A stretch of 64,000 nt of DNA from Geodermatophilus amargosae (GCF_900116515.1 NZ_FPBA01000003.1:1-64000), one strand, 5' to 3'; positions 15,632 to 24,401 are shown, counted from the first letter of the stretch. Notes: generated by a model from the sequence alone, not told the origin. Numbers and translations: made by a program.

Positions 15632-15707
15632 GCCCCGTCCTCCCGATCCATCCGTTCCGGATGGGTTCCTCGGGCCGTCGGTCGCGCGCCGGCCCGGGCC
15701 GTACGGG

Positions 15708-16046
15708 TCAACCGGCCGGCCGCTCGAGTGGGGTGGCGGCCAGCAGCCGGGCCCACCACGGGCGCCGCGTGGGGGCCGGGAGCGGGGCCCGTCGCCAGAG
15801 GCGCCGGGCCGGCCGCACCGCCATCGCCCCGCCCTTCATGCTCACCCAGCCGCCGGGGCCCATGGTCACTCGGGCCACGACCGGACCCGGCCGCCGCGCG
15901 AGGCGGGAGGCCACCGCGACCGCGCCGAGGACGACCTCGGCGGTGGCGACCACCCGCGTGACGTCGACGACGGGACGCGGGCGCACCCGCTCCGGCCGGG
16001 CCGCGAGGGCCGGCCCTGGGCGGGTGGGTACGGCGGTGTCGGTCAT
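15708..16046 (-). CDS. Small hypothetical protein, one possible membrane segment
   Basis: The 112-residue frame starts with ATG at 16046, which has GGAGG four bases upstream. A moderately hydrophobic stretch (VTRVVATAEVVLGAVAVASRL) near residues 30-50 may be a membrane segment. A glycine-rich GPGGWVSMKGG and a very basic C-terminus (RPARRLWRR, APTRRPWWARLL) follow. I do not recognise a family. A hairpin containing a DosR-like palindrome lies 61-94 bp upstream, and the gene is downstream of and in the same direction as the SerA-like gene. Confidence 0.55.
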   Translation of the reverse strand: MTDTAVPTRPGPALAARPERVRPRPVVDVTRVVATAEVVLGAVAVASRLARRPGPVVARVTMGPGGWVSMKGGAMAVRPARRLWRRAPLPAPTRRPWWARLLAATPLERPAG

Positions 16047-16106
16047 CGGTCCTCCCGGGTCGGCGGTCGACGACGACCGTGACACGGGCGGACCGCCCGC
16101 AGCCCG

Positions 16107-16120
16107 GGGCCGGAGGTCCC
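16107..16120. promoter_or_regulatory. DosR-like palindrome upstream of the small hypothetical gene
   Basis: GGGCC-GGAG-GTCCC has one mismatch to the DosR half-sites and the same GGAG spacer as the site at 8965. It overlaps the left arm of the perfect hairpin 16108-16140, so it may simply be part of a terminator. It lies 61-74 bp upstream of the start at 16046. Confidence 0.35.
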
Positions 16121-16140
16121 GGCCGCCGGGACCTCCGGCC
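16108..16140. terminator. Perfect 16-bp hairpin after the SerA-like gene
   Basis: Bases 16108-16123 and 16125-16140 are exact reverse complements around a single base. The hairpin is 16 bp beyond the stop of the minus-strand SerA-like gene and no T-run follows. It is most simply a terminator separating that gene from the small gene at 15708-16046. Confidence 0.65.
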
Positions 16141-16155
16141 CGGCGCGCGACCGGG

Positions 16156-17364
16156 TCAGCGACCCCGGCGGGCGAAGGTGGTCAGGCGCACGGCCTCGGG
16201 GAGGGTCTCGAGGGCGTCCAGGAGGTCGGCGGGCAGCGGCCCGCTGACGTCGGTGACCGCGTAGCCGAGCTCGCCACGGGTGGCCAGCACCTGGCCGTCG
16301 ACGTTGAGCCCGTGCTCGCCGACCAGTGCGTCGACGCGTGCGAGCACCCCGGGCACGTTGCGGTGCAGCAGCGCGAACCGCGCCACCGACGACCCGTGCA
16401 GCGCCACGGTGGGCAGGTTGACGCTGAGGTTCGTCGTCCCGGTGGCGGTGTAGTCGACGAGCTTGCCGGCGACGAAGCGCCCGATGTCGTGCTGCGCCTC
16501 CTGCGTCGAGCCACCGACGTGCGGCGTGAGGATCACGTTGGGCAGGCCGCGCAGCACGGAGGTGAACGGGTCGCCCTGCTCGCGCGGCTCCTCGGGGAAG
16601 ACGTCGACGGCGGCACCGGCGATGTGGCCGCTGAGCACGTGGTCCCGCAGGGCCTCGTGGTCGACCACGAAGCCGCGCGAGAGGTTGAGGAACAGGCTGC
16701 GCCGGGGCATCCGCGAGAACTGCTCGGCGCCGAACAGCCCCGCGTTGCCGGCGCGCCCGTCGACGTGCAGCGTCACCGTCTCCGAGCGCTCGAGCAGCTC
16801 CTCGAGGCTGGTGCACGCCTGCGCGTTGCCGAGCGCGAGCTTCTCCTCGAGGTCGTAGAACAGCACCCGCATGCCCAGCGCCTCGGCGAGCACGGACAGC
16901 TGGCTGCCGATGTTGCCGTAGCCGACGATGCCGAGGGTGCGCCCACGGACCTCGTGGCTGCCGGCCGCGGACTTGTCCCAGGAGCCCGCGTGCAGCGCGC
17001 GGTCGCGGTCGATCAGCCGACGGGCCAGGCAGATGATCTCCGCGAGCGCCATCTCCACGACGCTGCGCGTGTTGGAGTACGGCGCGTTGAACACCGCCAC
17101 CCCCGCGCCCGCCGCCCGGACGAGGTCGATCTGGTTGGTGCCGATGCAGAACGCGCCGATCGCCGCGAGCTCCGGGCGGGCGCGCAGCACCGCGGCGGTC
17201 ACCTGCGTCTTCGACCGGATGCCCAGCACGTCGACGCCGTCGAGCGCGGCGGTCAGGTCGGCCTCGTCCAGCGCCCCGCGCTGCGACTCGACCTCGAAGC
17301 CGGCCGCGCCGAGCAGCTCGGCCGCCACCGGGTCGATGTTCTCCAGCAGCAGGGCTCTGGGCAC
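16156..17364 (-). CDS. serA: D-3-phosphoglycerate dehydrogenase (SerA-like, with ACT domain)
   Basis: The 402-residue protein matches the E. coli-type SerA layout: substrate domain, Rossmann NAD-binding domain and C-terminal ACT domain. Visible motifs are CIGTNQIDL, the fingerprint GIVGYGNIGSQLSVLAEALGM, NLSRGFVVD, the catalytic region AVDVFPEEP and the histidine in TPHVGGSTQEAQ. The ACT domain (about 325-402) contains NVPGVLARVDALVGEHGLNV. SerA starts serine biosynthesis by oxidising 3-phosphoglycerate and is inhibited by serine through the ACT domain. GTG at 17364 precedes PRALLLEN, with GAGGAGG ten bases upstream. Many actinomycetes also have a longer SerA, so this may be a second copy or a related 2-hydroxyacid dehydrogenase. 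Confidence 0.83.
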   Translation of the reverse strand: MPRALLLENIDPVAAELLGAAGFEVESQRGALDEADLTAALDGVDVLGIRSKTQVTAAVLRARPELAAIGAFCIGTNQIDLVRAAGAGVAVFNAPYSNTRSVVEMALAEIICLARRLIDRDRALHAGSWDKSAAGSHEVRGRTLGIVGYGNIGSQLSVLAEALGMRVLFYDLEEKLALGNAQACTSLEELLERSETVTLHVDGRAGNAGLFGAEQFSRMPRRSLFLNLSRGFVVDHEALRDHVLSGHIAGAAVDVFPEEPREQGDPFTSVLRGLPNVILTPHVGGSTQEAQHDIGRFVAGKLVDYTATGTTNLSVNLPTVALHGSSVARFALLHRNVPGVLARVDALVGEHGLNVDGQVLATRGELGYAVTDVSGPLPADLLDALETLPEAVRLTTFARRGR

Positions 17365-17496
17365 GGGGTGGGACCTCCTCGGGCGCGGGGCCACCGGCGG
17401 ACTCCGTCGCGACGAGTATCCCGTCGCCACCGGGAGGGCCCGGTCGGCGGGGGTCGACGCGGAGGGGCGGGGTGCGAGTACGGCGCCGCCGGGAGC

Positions 17497-18540
17497 TCAG
17501 AGGCCGAGGGAGCCGGAGGCGGGGTCGGCCCACCGGCTGGAGGCGTCGTACGACCGGACCACGAGGGACTTCCACCGGCCGGTCCGGCTGATCTCCTTCT
17601 CGGGCACGCCCTGGGCGTAGGCCGTGGTGGCGAAGCCGCGGCGCAGCGAGTGCGGGGACAGCCCCTCGGCGGAGACCCCGGCCCGCGCGGCGGCGCGCTG
17701 CAGGACCAGGTCGACGCTGCGGGTGGTCAGGGGTGCCGCCCCGAGCCGCGGGACGCTCCCCTTCCCCACCGACCGGAACAGCGGTCCCGAGGTGACGCCC
17801 TGCTCCGCCAGGGCGGCGAGCCACGCACGGACCGCGCGCACCGGACAGGTGGTCTCGCGGACCCCCTCGGCGAGGGCGAGGGTCTCCCCGGCGCCCTCCT
17901 GGTCGGTCTTGGAGAACCGGAGGAGGACGTCCAGGCCACCGTGCCCGGCCGGGACGAGGTCCTCGATCCGCAGGCCGCACAGGTCGGAGGCCCGCAGGCC
18001 GAGGGCGTAGCCGACCAGGATGAGACAGCGGTCGCGCGCTCCCCCGAGGGTGTCCGGGAGGTCCTCGACGAGGGCGCGGACGGTGGCGGTGTCCACCGCG
18101 CGGGCCCGCCGCGGCCGGTACCCGCTGCGGACGGCGGTCCGGCGGATCCCGGTGAGGGTGCGCCGCACCCCCTCGCTGTCGCCCGGCGGGGAGAGCCCGG
18201 CGTTCCGGTGCGCGTCGTTCAGGGCGGACAGCCGGCGGGCGACGTAGCGCGGGCTGTGCCCGTCGTCGGCCATCGCGGCGAGCCAGGCCGCCACGGTGAG
18301 CGGATCGGCCGGCAGCGCGGCGGGCAGCGAGCGGCTCCGGCACCAGGTGGCCCAGGCGGCGACGTCGCGCGCGTAGGCCTCCCGCGTGGAGTCGGCGAGG
18401 GACGCGTCGACGTACGCCCCGATCGCGCCGAGGTCACCGGGCAGCAGCAGTCCGTCGTCGGCCGGCGTCACGGGAACGGCGACTCGGTGGAGAGACGGCC
18501 GCTCCTCCCCTGGATCGGGGCTCACCCTCTGCTCGGACAT
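17497..18540 (-). CDS. Tyrosine-family site-specific recombinase (integrase)
   Basis: The 347-residue protein has an N-terminal SAM-like core-binding domain (STREAYARDVAAWATWCRSR, about 50-135) and a catalytic domain. Active-site candidates are Arg in ALGLRASDLCGL, Lys in FSKTDQEG, His and Arg in SPHSLRRGFAT, Trp in GRWKS at the place often held by His, and the nucleophile Tyr in VVRSYDASS. There is no excisionase, tRNA attachment site or phage gene nearby. Its divergent neighbour is a long coiled-coil protein, sharing a 104-bp intergenic space. ATG at 18540 is the only start that keeps the N-terminal helices. It may be a plasmid-derived or element-resident recombinase. Confidence 0.88.
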   Translation of the reverse strand: MSEQRVSPDPGEERPSLHRVAVPVTPADDGLLLPGDLGAIGAYVDASLADSTREAYARDVAAWATWCRSRSLPAALPADPLTVAAWLAAMADDGHSPRYVARRLSALNDAHRNAGLSPPGDSEGVRRTLTGIRRTAVRSGYRPRRARAVDTATVRALVEDLPDTLGGARDRCLILVGYALGLRASDLCGLRIEDLVPAGHGGLDVLLRFSKTDQEGAGETLALAEGVRETTCPVRAVRAWLAALAEQGVTSGPLFRSVGKGSVPRLGAAPLTTRSVDLVLQRAAARAGVSAEGLSPHSLRRGFATTAYAQGVPEKEISRTGRWKSLVVRSYDASSRWADPASGSLGL

Positions 18541-18579
18541 CGCTTCGCAGAATAGGTGCTTCTCGGAAGCAACTGGCGG

Positions 18580-18625
18580 CTGACCGGTATGTCCTCACCC
18601 TACAATGGATGGGCGTACCGCCCAT
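18580..18625. promoter_or_regulatory. Divergent promoter region with a perfect palindrome
   Basis: The gap between recombinase and coiled-coil genes is AT-richer than its surroundings. TACAAT at 18601-18606 is a good -10 for the plus-strand gene, with CTGACC at 18580-18585 as a poor -35 and a short 15-base spacer. Immediately downstream ATGGGCG-TAC-CGCCCAT (18609-18625) is a perfect 7-bp inverted repeat, placed to act as an operator over the transcription start. The coiled-coil protein itself is a candidate binder. Confidence 0.5.
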
Positions 18626-18644
18626 TCGACTATGGTCGGTGACC

Positions 18645-19856
18645 ATGAGCGCACCGGACGAGGCGGCGACCGAGGACCGGTGCGCCTATCCGGGCTGCTC
18701 CGCTCCCCCACGGCCCCGGGTCCCCGGGCGGAGCGGCCCGTCGCCCAAGTTCTGCGAGCGGCCGGACCACAACCCGGAGTCGGCGCGCACCGCCCGGGCG
18801 CGGGCGGCCGGCCAGCGGGCCACCCGCCTCGCGGCGACCGCGACCGCGCTGGGCGAGGACCTGCCGCCGGAGGGCCGGGTGCGGCACCTGGTCGGCCAGT
18901 GGGCGGCGGCGACCCGCGAGGCCGCCCAGGCCGCCGAGGCCCAGGCCGCCCTGCTCACCGCGGCCGCCGAGGCGCTCGGGCAGTACCAGGACGAGACCAC
19001 CGTGGAGGCGCGGCTGGCGCAGGCGCGGGCCGACGTCGACGCCGCGCACGCCGCACGGCTGCGCGCCGAGGAGCAGGTCCGCCGGGCGGAGCAGCTCCAG
19101 GCGGCGGCCGAGGAGGGGCGACGGGCGGCCGAGCGGGACACCGAGGCGGCCCGGGCCACTGCCGAGGACGAGGTCACCGCAGCCCACGCGGAGGCCGCCC
19201 GCCGGGTCGGGCTGGCGGACGACGCGCGTCAGGCGGCCGAGACCGCGCGCGAGCAGGCGGAGTCCGCGCGGGACCGGGCCGAGGAGGAGCGTGCCGCCGC
19301 CCGGCGGCAGGCCGACGACGCCGAGCTCTCCCGCCGGGCGGCCGAGTGGGAGGCCGAGGGAGCGCGGCAGGCTGCGGAGCGCGCGCGTGCCGAGGCCGCC
19401 GGTGAGCACGACGCCCTCGTCGAGGCCCGGGCGCGGTGGAGCGTCACCGAGGCGACCCTCACCGACACCCTGCGGGCCCGGACACAGCAGCGGGACGACG
19501 CGGTCGTCGCACGCGACGAGGCGCTCGCCGCCGCGGCCGGCGCGCGCGAGCAGACCCGCGACGCCGAGCGCGAGCGGGACGAAGCCCGGCGCGCCGAGCA
19601 GGACGCCCGGACCCTCGCGCGGGAGGCGGCCGCCCGGGCGACCGCCGCCGAGCACGATGTCCGGGCCGCGCTAACCGACGCCGCGCGGGCCGCCCGGCGC
19701 GCCGAGGACGCCTCACGCCGGGCCACCGACGCCGAGGCCGCGACCCGGCGGGCCGACGACCGGATCGGCGAGCTCACCGCCGAGGTCGAGAGCCTCCGCG
19801 CGCAGGTCGAGCGCCTCCGCGCACCGGTCGACGGCGGCGGCACGGCCGCCTCCTGA
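18645..19856 (+). CDS. Long coiled-coil protein with Cys/His-rich N-terminus (KfrA-like in style)
   Basis: The 403-residue protein starts with a compact segment that looks zinc-binding (CAYPGC, then FCERPDHN within about 40 residues), followed by a helical linker. From about residue 85 to 395 there is an almost unbroken alanine, glutamate and arginine-rich heptad coiled coil. This resembles plasmid KfrA-type proteins, which pair an N-terminal DNA-binding head with a long coiled coil, but the head here is different and I do not recognise the family. ATG at 18645 was chosen because it begins the compact head. It is divergent from a tyrosine recombinase and may organise DNA for it or regulate it. 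Confidence 0.72.
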   Translation: MSAPDEAATEDRCAYPGCSAPPRPRVPGRSGPSPKFCERPDHNPESARTARARAAGQRATRLAATATALGEDLPPEGRVRHLVGQWAAATREAAQAAEAQAALLTAAAEALGQYQDETTVEARLAQARADVDAAHAARLRAEEQVRRAEQLQAAAEEGRRAAERDTEAARATAEDEVTAAHAEAARRVGLADDARQAAETAREQAESARDRAEEERAAARRQADDAELSRRAAEWEAEGARQAAERARAEAAGEHDALVEARARWSVTEATLTDTLRARTQQRDDAVVARDEALAAAAGAREQTRDAERERDEARRAEQDARTLAREAAARATAAEHDVRAALTDAARAARRAEDASRRATDAEAATRRADDRIGELTAEVESLRAQVERLRAPVDGGGTAAS

Positions 19857-19862
19857 GCCGCC

Positions 19863-20618
19863 TCAGGCGATCCCCCGGTCCGGACCGGTGCCCGCCCCGC
19901 GGGCGATGGAGAGGTGCTGCGACGTCGCCTGCCCCAGGACGGCGACGTCGACGGCGACCGTGACGATGGTGGCGCCCTCCGCGGCGAACCCGGCGGCCTC
20001 CTCCCCGCTGTAGGCGTGCACGCCCACCGGCACCCTGGCGGCTGCGGCCCGCGCGACGATCGAGGACAGCACGCCACGCAGCTCCTCCCGGTGCTCCTCG
20101 CCGGTGAGCCCGAGCGACAGCGACAGGTCTCCCGGCCCGACGTACACCCCGTCCAGCCCCTCGACGGCGAGGACGGCGTCGAGGTCGTCGAGCGCGGTGG
20201 CCGCCTCGACCATCAGGACGACCAGCGGCTGCTCCGCCCCGCCGGAGAGCCGCCCGATCGACCGCCCGCCGGCCGGGGCGTACCGGGTCGCGGCGACCAC
20301 CTCGCGGGCGTGCGCGGCGTCGCGCACGTTGGGCACGATCACGCCGCGGGCGCCGAGGTCGAGCGGCCGGCCGACGTCGGCGAAGGCGGGGCTGCGGGTC
20401 CGCACCAGGGGCAGCGAGCCCGCCGCCGTGATCGCGGCCGCGGTCCCCGGCAGGTCGGCCTCGGCGGTCGAGCCGTGCTGCAGGTCGACGACGACGAAGT
20501 CGGCGCCGGTCCGCGCCAGCACCTCGCCGGTCACCGCGCCGGGCAGCAGGCTCCACAGGCCGTGCCGCGCCTCGCCCGCCGCCCACGCGCGCCGCAGGTC
20601 GTCCTCGCTCGTCCCCAT
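19863..20618 (-). CDS. HpcH/HpaI aldolase family protein
   Basis: The 251-residue protein is a class II aldolase of the HpaI/citrate lyase-beta superfamily. It shows HGLWSLLPGAVTGEVLARTGADFVVVD, then LQHGS, the metal-binding glutamate in VVLMVEAATALDDLD and the Asp in GVYVGPGDLSLSLGL. Such enzymes cleave 2-keto-3-deoxy or 4-hydroxy-2-oxo acids to pyruvate and an aldehyde. ATG at 20618 follows GGAGAGG. It is convergent with the coiled-coil gene (6-bp gap) and divergent from the MFS gene. Physiological substrate unknown. Confidence 0.88.
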   Translation of the reverse strand: MGTSEDDLRRAWAAGEARHGLWSLLPGAVTGEVLARTGADFVVVDLQHGSTAEADLPGTAAAITAAGSLPLVRTRSPAFADVGRPLDLGARGVIVPNVRDAAHAREVVAATRYAPAGGRSIGRLSGGAEQPLVVLMVEAATALDDLDAVLAVEGLDGVYVGPGDLSLSLGLTGEEHREELRGVLSSIVARAAAARVPVGVHAYSGEEAAGFAAEGATIVTVAVDVAVLGQATSQHLSIARGAGTGPDRGIA

Positions 20619-20719
20619 GCCGGTCCCCTCTCCTCCGCGGGCGATCCTGCTCGGGCGCTCCTCCGCACGCGACCGAGACCACTCGTTGCCACCCGCAACG
20701 GCCTGGGACCCTGGAGGCC

Positions 20720-22141
20720 ATGGCGGTCGCTCCCCCTCCGCGGGCCCTGGTCCCGGTCCTGGTCTTCGTGGGCACGGTCGTCGCCGTCATCAGCAGCCTC
20801 GGGGCACCGCTGGTGCCGGCCGTGGCGGCCACCCTGGACGCCTCACTGCCCGACGCCCAGTGGTCGCTCACCGCCACGCTGCTCGTCGGCGCCGTCGCCA
20901 CGCCCGTCGTCGGCCGGCTCGGCGACGGACCGCACCGGCGCCGGGTGGTCCTCGTCGTGCTGGGCGTGGTCACCCTCGGCGGGGTGCTGGCGGCCCTCCC
21001 GCTGGACCTGGGCTGGCTGGTGGCCGGCCGCGCCCTGCAGGGGGTGGGGCTGGGCCTCACCCCGCTGGCCATCGCCACGGCCCGCGAGGCCCTGGCCGGG
21101 CAGCGGGCGCGGTCCACCATCGCCGCGCTGTCGGTCACCGTCGCCGCGGGCGTCGGACTGGGCTACCCGCTGGCCGGCCTGGTGGCCGAGCTCGGGGGCG
21201 TGCGGGCCGCCTTCTGGGCGGGGGCCGGCGTGAGCCTGGTCGCGCTGCTGGCCTCGGCCGCAGTCCTCCCCCGGGCGACGACGACCCACCGGTCCCGACT
21301 GGACGTCGTCGGCGCGCTGCTGCTCGGTGCGGGGCTCGCCGCGCTGCTGGTCGCCCTCGGCGAGGCCGAGACGTGGGGCTGGTCGTCGCCCGCGCTGTGG
21401 GGCCTGCTGGCCGGCGCGGCCGCGGCGCTGGCCTGCTGGGCGCGGTGGGAGTGGCGGACGCCGTCGCCGCTGGTCGACCTGCGGCTGGCCCGCGGCCGGG
21501 TCGCCCTGACCGCGCACGTCGCCGCCCTGCTGGTCGGCCTGTCCAACTACCTGCTGCTGGCCACGGTGCCGGTGCTCGCCCAGAGCCCGGTGGCGGACGG
21601 CGCGGGCTTCGGCGTCTCGATCGTGGTGGCCGGTCTGGTCCTGCTGCCGTTCTCGGCCGCGACCGTGCTCGCCGGCCGGTGGGCCCGGCTGGCGGCCGAC
21701 CGCGGCGGTCAGCACCTGGTGCTGCCGGTCGCCGCCCTCGTGCAGTGCGCCGCCTTCGTCCTCTTCGGGCTGGCCCGCACGGACCTGTGGCTGCTGTTCG
21801 TCGTCATGGGCGTCGCCGGGCTCGGGGTCGGCGCCTCGTTCGCGGCGTTCCCGGCACTGGTCGTCTCCGCCGTCCCGCCGTCGGAGACCAGCAGCGCCAT
21901 GAGCCTCAACCAGGTCCTGCGCTACGTCGGGTTCTCCCTCGGCAGCACGCTGACCGCGACCGTCCTCGCCGCCGCGACACCGCAGGGCGGCGCGCCGGCC
22001 GCGGGCGGGTACACGGCGATCGCCGTCGTCGGCGGGGCGGCCTGCCTGCTCACCGCGGTCGTCGCCCGGCTCGGCCTGGCCCGACGGCCACCGGTGGACG
22101 CGCCCGCCCCCGCAGTGGCCTCCGGCACCGGCACCGGATGA
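20720..22141 (+). CDS. MFS transporter (DHA2-like drug/proton antiporter)
   Basis: The 473-residue protein is hydrophobic throughout, consistent with 12 to 14 membrane segments. Loop 2-3 has GRLGDGPHRRRVVL, corresponding to the MFS A motif, and segment 5 has VTVAAGVGLGYPLAG, like antiporter motif C. Early Leu/Val/Ala segments, a central charged loop (RATTTHRSRLDVVG) and a later PLVDLRLARGR are typical of DHA2-like exporters. ATG at 20720 is 102 bp from the divergent aldolase. It may be the first gene of an operon with the hydrolase and glycosidase that follow. Substrate unknown. Confidence 0.85.
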   Translation: MAVAPPPRALVPVLVFVGTVVAVISSLGAPLVPAVAATLDASLPDAQWSLTATLLVGAVATPVVGRLGDGPHRRRVVLVVLGVVTLGGVLAALPLDLGWLVAGRALQGVGLGLTPLAIATAREALAGQRARSTIAALSVTVAAGVGLGYPLAGLVAELGGVRAAFWAGAGVSLVALLASAAVLPRATTTHRSRLDVVGALLLGAGLAALLVALGEAETWGWSSPALWGLLAGAAAALACWARWEWRTPSPLVDLRLARGRVALTAHVAALLVGLSNYLLLATVPVLAQSPVADGAGFGVSIVVAGLVLLPFSAATVLAGRWARLAADRGGQHLVLPVAALVQCAAFVLFGLARTDLWLLFVVMGVAGLGVGASFAAFPALVVSAVPPSETSSAMSLNQVLRYVGFSLGSTLTATVLAAATPQGGAPAAGGYTAIAVVGGAACLLTAVVARLGLARRPPVDAPAPAVASGTGTG

Positions 22142-22176
22142 TCGGCAGGCCGACCGCCCCTCCCGAGGAGTCGCCC

Positions 22177-23034
22177 GTGTCCGCTCCCGCCTGGTTCGAG
22201 GCCGCCCTCGCCGACGTCCCGGAGCACCGGGACGTCCAGGTCGAGGGCACGCCGGTGCACTACCGGGTGTGGGGCGAGGCCGGCCGGCCCGGGCTGGTGC
22301 TCGTCCACGGCGGGGCCGCGCACTCGGGCTGGTGGGACCACGTCGCGCCGCAGCTGCACTCGCACCGGGTGGTGGCCCTCGACCTCAGCGGGCACGGCGA
22401 CAGCGGCCGTCGCCCGTCCTACGACATGGACACGTGGGCCCGCGAGGTCGTGGCCGTGGTGGAGGCCGAGGACCTCGTGGCGCCGGTGGTCATCGGCCAC
22501 AGCATGGGCGGGTGGGTGGCGCTGACCGTCGGCGTCGCGCACCCCGGCGCGGTCTCCGCCGTCGCCGTCATCGACTCCCCGCTGGTCTCGCGGCCGCCGG
22601 AGGAGGAGCGCCTGCGGCAGCGTCGGCGCCCCACCCGGACGTACGCCTCCGTCGAGGAGGCGGTCGAGCGCTTCCGCACGCTCCCGCCCCAGGACGTGCT
22701 GCTCCCCTACGTGCGCGAGCACGTCGCGCGCGGCTCGCTGCGCCGCGAGGGCGAGGGCTGGACCTGGAAGTTCGACCCGCGGCTGTGGGGCCCGCCGGCG
22801 CTGCTGACCGAGCTGCTCCCGCGGCTGACCTGCCCGGCCGCGCTGTTCCGCTGCGAGAAGGGACTGGTCAGCCGGGAGATGGCCGCGGAGATGGCCGGCC
22901 TCGTCGCCGGCGGCCTGCCGGTCGTCGACCTCCCCGACGCAGGCCACCACCCGGTCTTCGACCGGCCACTGGCCCTCGTGACCGGGATCCGCACCCTGCT
23001 CGCGTTCTGGCCCGGCGACGGCCGGGAAGGGTGA
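22177..23034 (+). CDS. Alpha/beta hydrolase
   Basis: The 285-residue alpha/beta-fold hydrolase has an oxyanion-hole motif VHGGAAHSGWWD, the nucleophile elbow GHSMGGWVAL with its Ser, and a late His in DAGHHPVFDRP; the Asp of the triad is probably in the preceding strand. GTG at 22177 has GAGGAG six bases upstream and is preferred, but ATG at 22138 would overlap the MFS stop as ATGA and add 13 residues. The end overlaps the GTGA of an alternative amylase start. Substrate not predictable; epoxide hydrolase, esterase and haloalkane-type activities all occur in the family. Confidence 0.85.
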   Translation: MSAPAWFEAALADVPEHRDVQVEGTPVHYRVWGEAGRPGLVLVHGGAAHSGWWDHVAPQLHSHRVVALDLSGHGDSGRRPSYDMDTWAREVVAVVEAEDLVAPVVIGHSMGGWVALTVGVAHPGAVSAVAVIDSPLVSRPPEEERLRQRRRPTRTYASVEEAVERFRTLPPQDVLLPYVREHVARGSLRREGEGWTWKFDPRLWGPPALLTELLPRLTCPAALFRCEKGLVSREMAAEMAGLVAGGLPVVDLPDAGHHPVFDRPLALVTGIRTLLAFWPGDGREG

Positions 23035-23072
23035 CGACGGCGCCCGCCGGGGCACCGGGGACGGGAGGGCGC

Positions 23073-24401
23073 GTGCCGCACTGGGTGTCCGACGCGATCT
23101 GGTGGCAGGTGCACCCGCTGTCCTTCACCGGCGCCGAGCGCACCGCCCTGCCGCCCGGGGAGGTGCGCCACCGGCTGCCGCACCTGCAGCGCTGGCTGGA
23201 CCACCTGCTCGCGCTCGGCTGCAACGGCCTGGCGCTGGGACCCGTCTCCGCCAGCGGCACGCACGGCTACGACACCGTCGACCACTTCCGGATCGACCCG
23301 CGCCTGGGCGACGACGGCGACTTCGACGCGCTGGTCGCCGCGGCGCACGACCGCGGCATCCGGGTGCTGCTCGACGGCGTGTTCAACCACGTCGGCCGCG
23401 ACCACCCGGCGTTCCGCGCCGTCGTGGAGCAGGGTCCCGACGCACCGACGGCGGACTGGTTCCGGCTGCACTGGCCGGAGGACTGGACGCCGGGCACCGC
23501 GCCGGGCGCCGACGTCTTCGAGGGCCACGACCTGCTCGTCGAGCTCGACCACTCCTCCCCCGCGGTCGCCGACCTCGTCACCCGGGTGATGACGCACTGG
23601 CTCGACCGCGGCGCCGACGGGTGGCGCCTGGACGCCGCCTACGCCGTCCCGCCGTCGTTCTGGGTGCGGGTGCTCCCCGCCGTGCGGGCGGCCCACCCCG
23701 ACGCGTACGTCGTCGGTGAGGTCATCCACGGCGACCACCCCCGGATCGTGGCCGAGGGCGGGCTGGACTCGGTCACCCAGTACGAGCTGTGGCAGGCCGT
23801 CTGGCACGGCATCGCCGAGCGCAACCTCTTCGAGCTGGCGTGGTCGATGCAGCGGCACGGGGAGTTCCTGGGCTCCTTCGTGCCGTGGACGTTCGTGGGC
23901 AACCACGACGTCACCCGCATCGCCAGCGCGGTCGCCGACCCGCGGCACCTGCCGCACGCCCTCGCCGTCCTCCTCACCGTCGGTGGGACGCCGGCCGTGT
24001 GGTCCGGCGACGAGCACGCCTTCACCGGCGTCAAGGAGCACCGCGCCGGGGGTGACGACGCCGTCCGGCCGCCCTTCCCGCCCGACCCCACCGGGCTGTC
24101 CCCCCTCGGCGCGCCGACGTTCGCGCTGCACCAGGAGCTGATCGGGCTGCGCCGCCGGCACCGCTGGCTGCACACCGCGGCCCCCGAGCAGGTGCACGTG
24201 GCCAACGAGCAGCTCGTCCACGCCGTCGCCGGCGAGGGGCAGCGGCTGCTCGTGGCGCTCAACCTGGCCGACACGACCGCCCGCGTGCCCGCCCCCGGCG
24301 CCGGCGCCGTGCTCGCCGGCTCGGCGACCGTCGGCCGCGGCGGCGTCGAGCTGTCGGCGCACGGCTGGGCGGTCCTCGAGGCCGCGCCTGACCGTCGGTG
24401 A
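23073..24401 (+). CDS. GH13 alpha-amylase family glycosidase
   Basis: The 442-residue protein has the GH13 catalytic barrel. Region I is LLDGVFNHVGRDHPAF, region II DGWRLDAAYAVP with the nucleophile Asp, region III VVGEVIHGD with the acid/base Glu, and region IV FVGNHDVTRI with the stabilising Asp. A short beta domain closes the C-terminus. There is no signal peptide, so it acts in the cytoplasm, on maltodextrin- or trehalose-like substrates. GTG at 23073 follows GGGAGG with four bases between; the earlier GTG at 23031 overlaps the hydrolase stop and would add 14 residues. I cannot separate amylase, glucosidase and transferase activities. Confidence 0.9.
   Translation: MPHWVSDAIWWQVHPLSFTGAERTALPPGEVRHRLPHLQRWLDHLLALGCNGLALGPVSASGTHGYDTVDHFRIDPRLGDDGDFDALVAAAHDRGIRVLLDGVFNHVGRDHPAFRAVVEQGPDAPTADWFRLHWPEDWTPGTAPGADVFEGHDLLVELDHSSPAVADLVTRVMTHWLDRGADGWRLDAAYAVPPSFWVRVLPAVRAAHPDAYVVGEVIHGDHPRIVAEGGLDSVTQYELWQAVWHGIAERNLFELAWSMQRHGEFLGSFVPWTFVGNHDVTRIASAVADPRHLPHALAVLLTVGGTPAVWSGDEHAFTGVKEHRAGGDDAVRPPFPPDPTGLSPLGAPTFALHQELIGLRRRHRWLHTAAPEQVHVANEQLVHAVAGEGQRLLVALNLADTTARVPAPGAGAVLAGSATVGRGGVELSAHGWAVLEAAPDRR

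Noticed and set aside
15672..15685. DosR-like site before the nitroreductase pseudogene (GGGCC-GTCG-GTCGC)
   Set aside because: Each half has a mismatch and the centre differs from the better sites; in DNA this GC-rich it is expected by chance.
18541..18644. Attachment site or mobile-element boundary next to the recombinase
   Set aside because: No tRNA, direct repeats or phage genes were seen around the recombinase; the palindrome looks like an operator.
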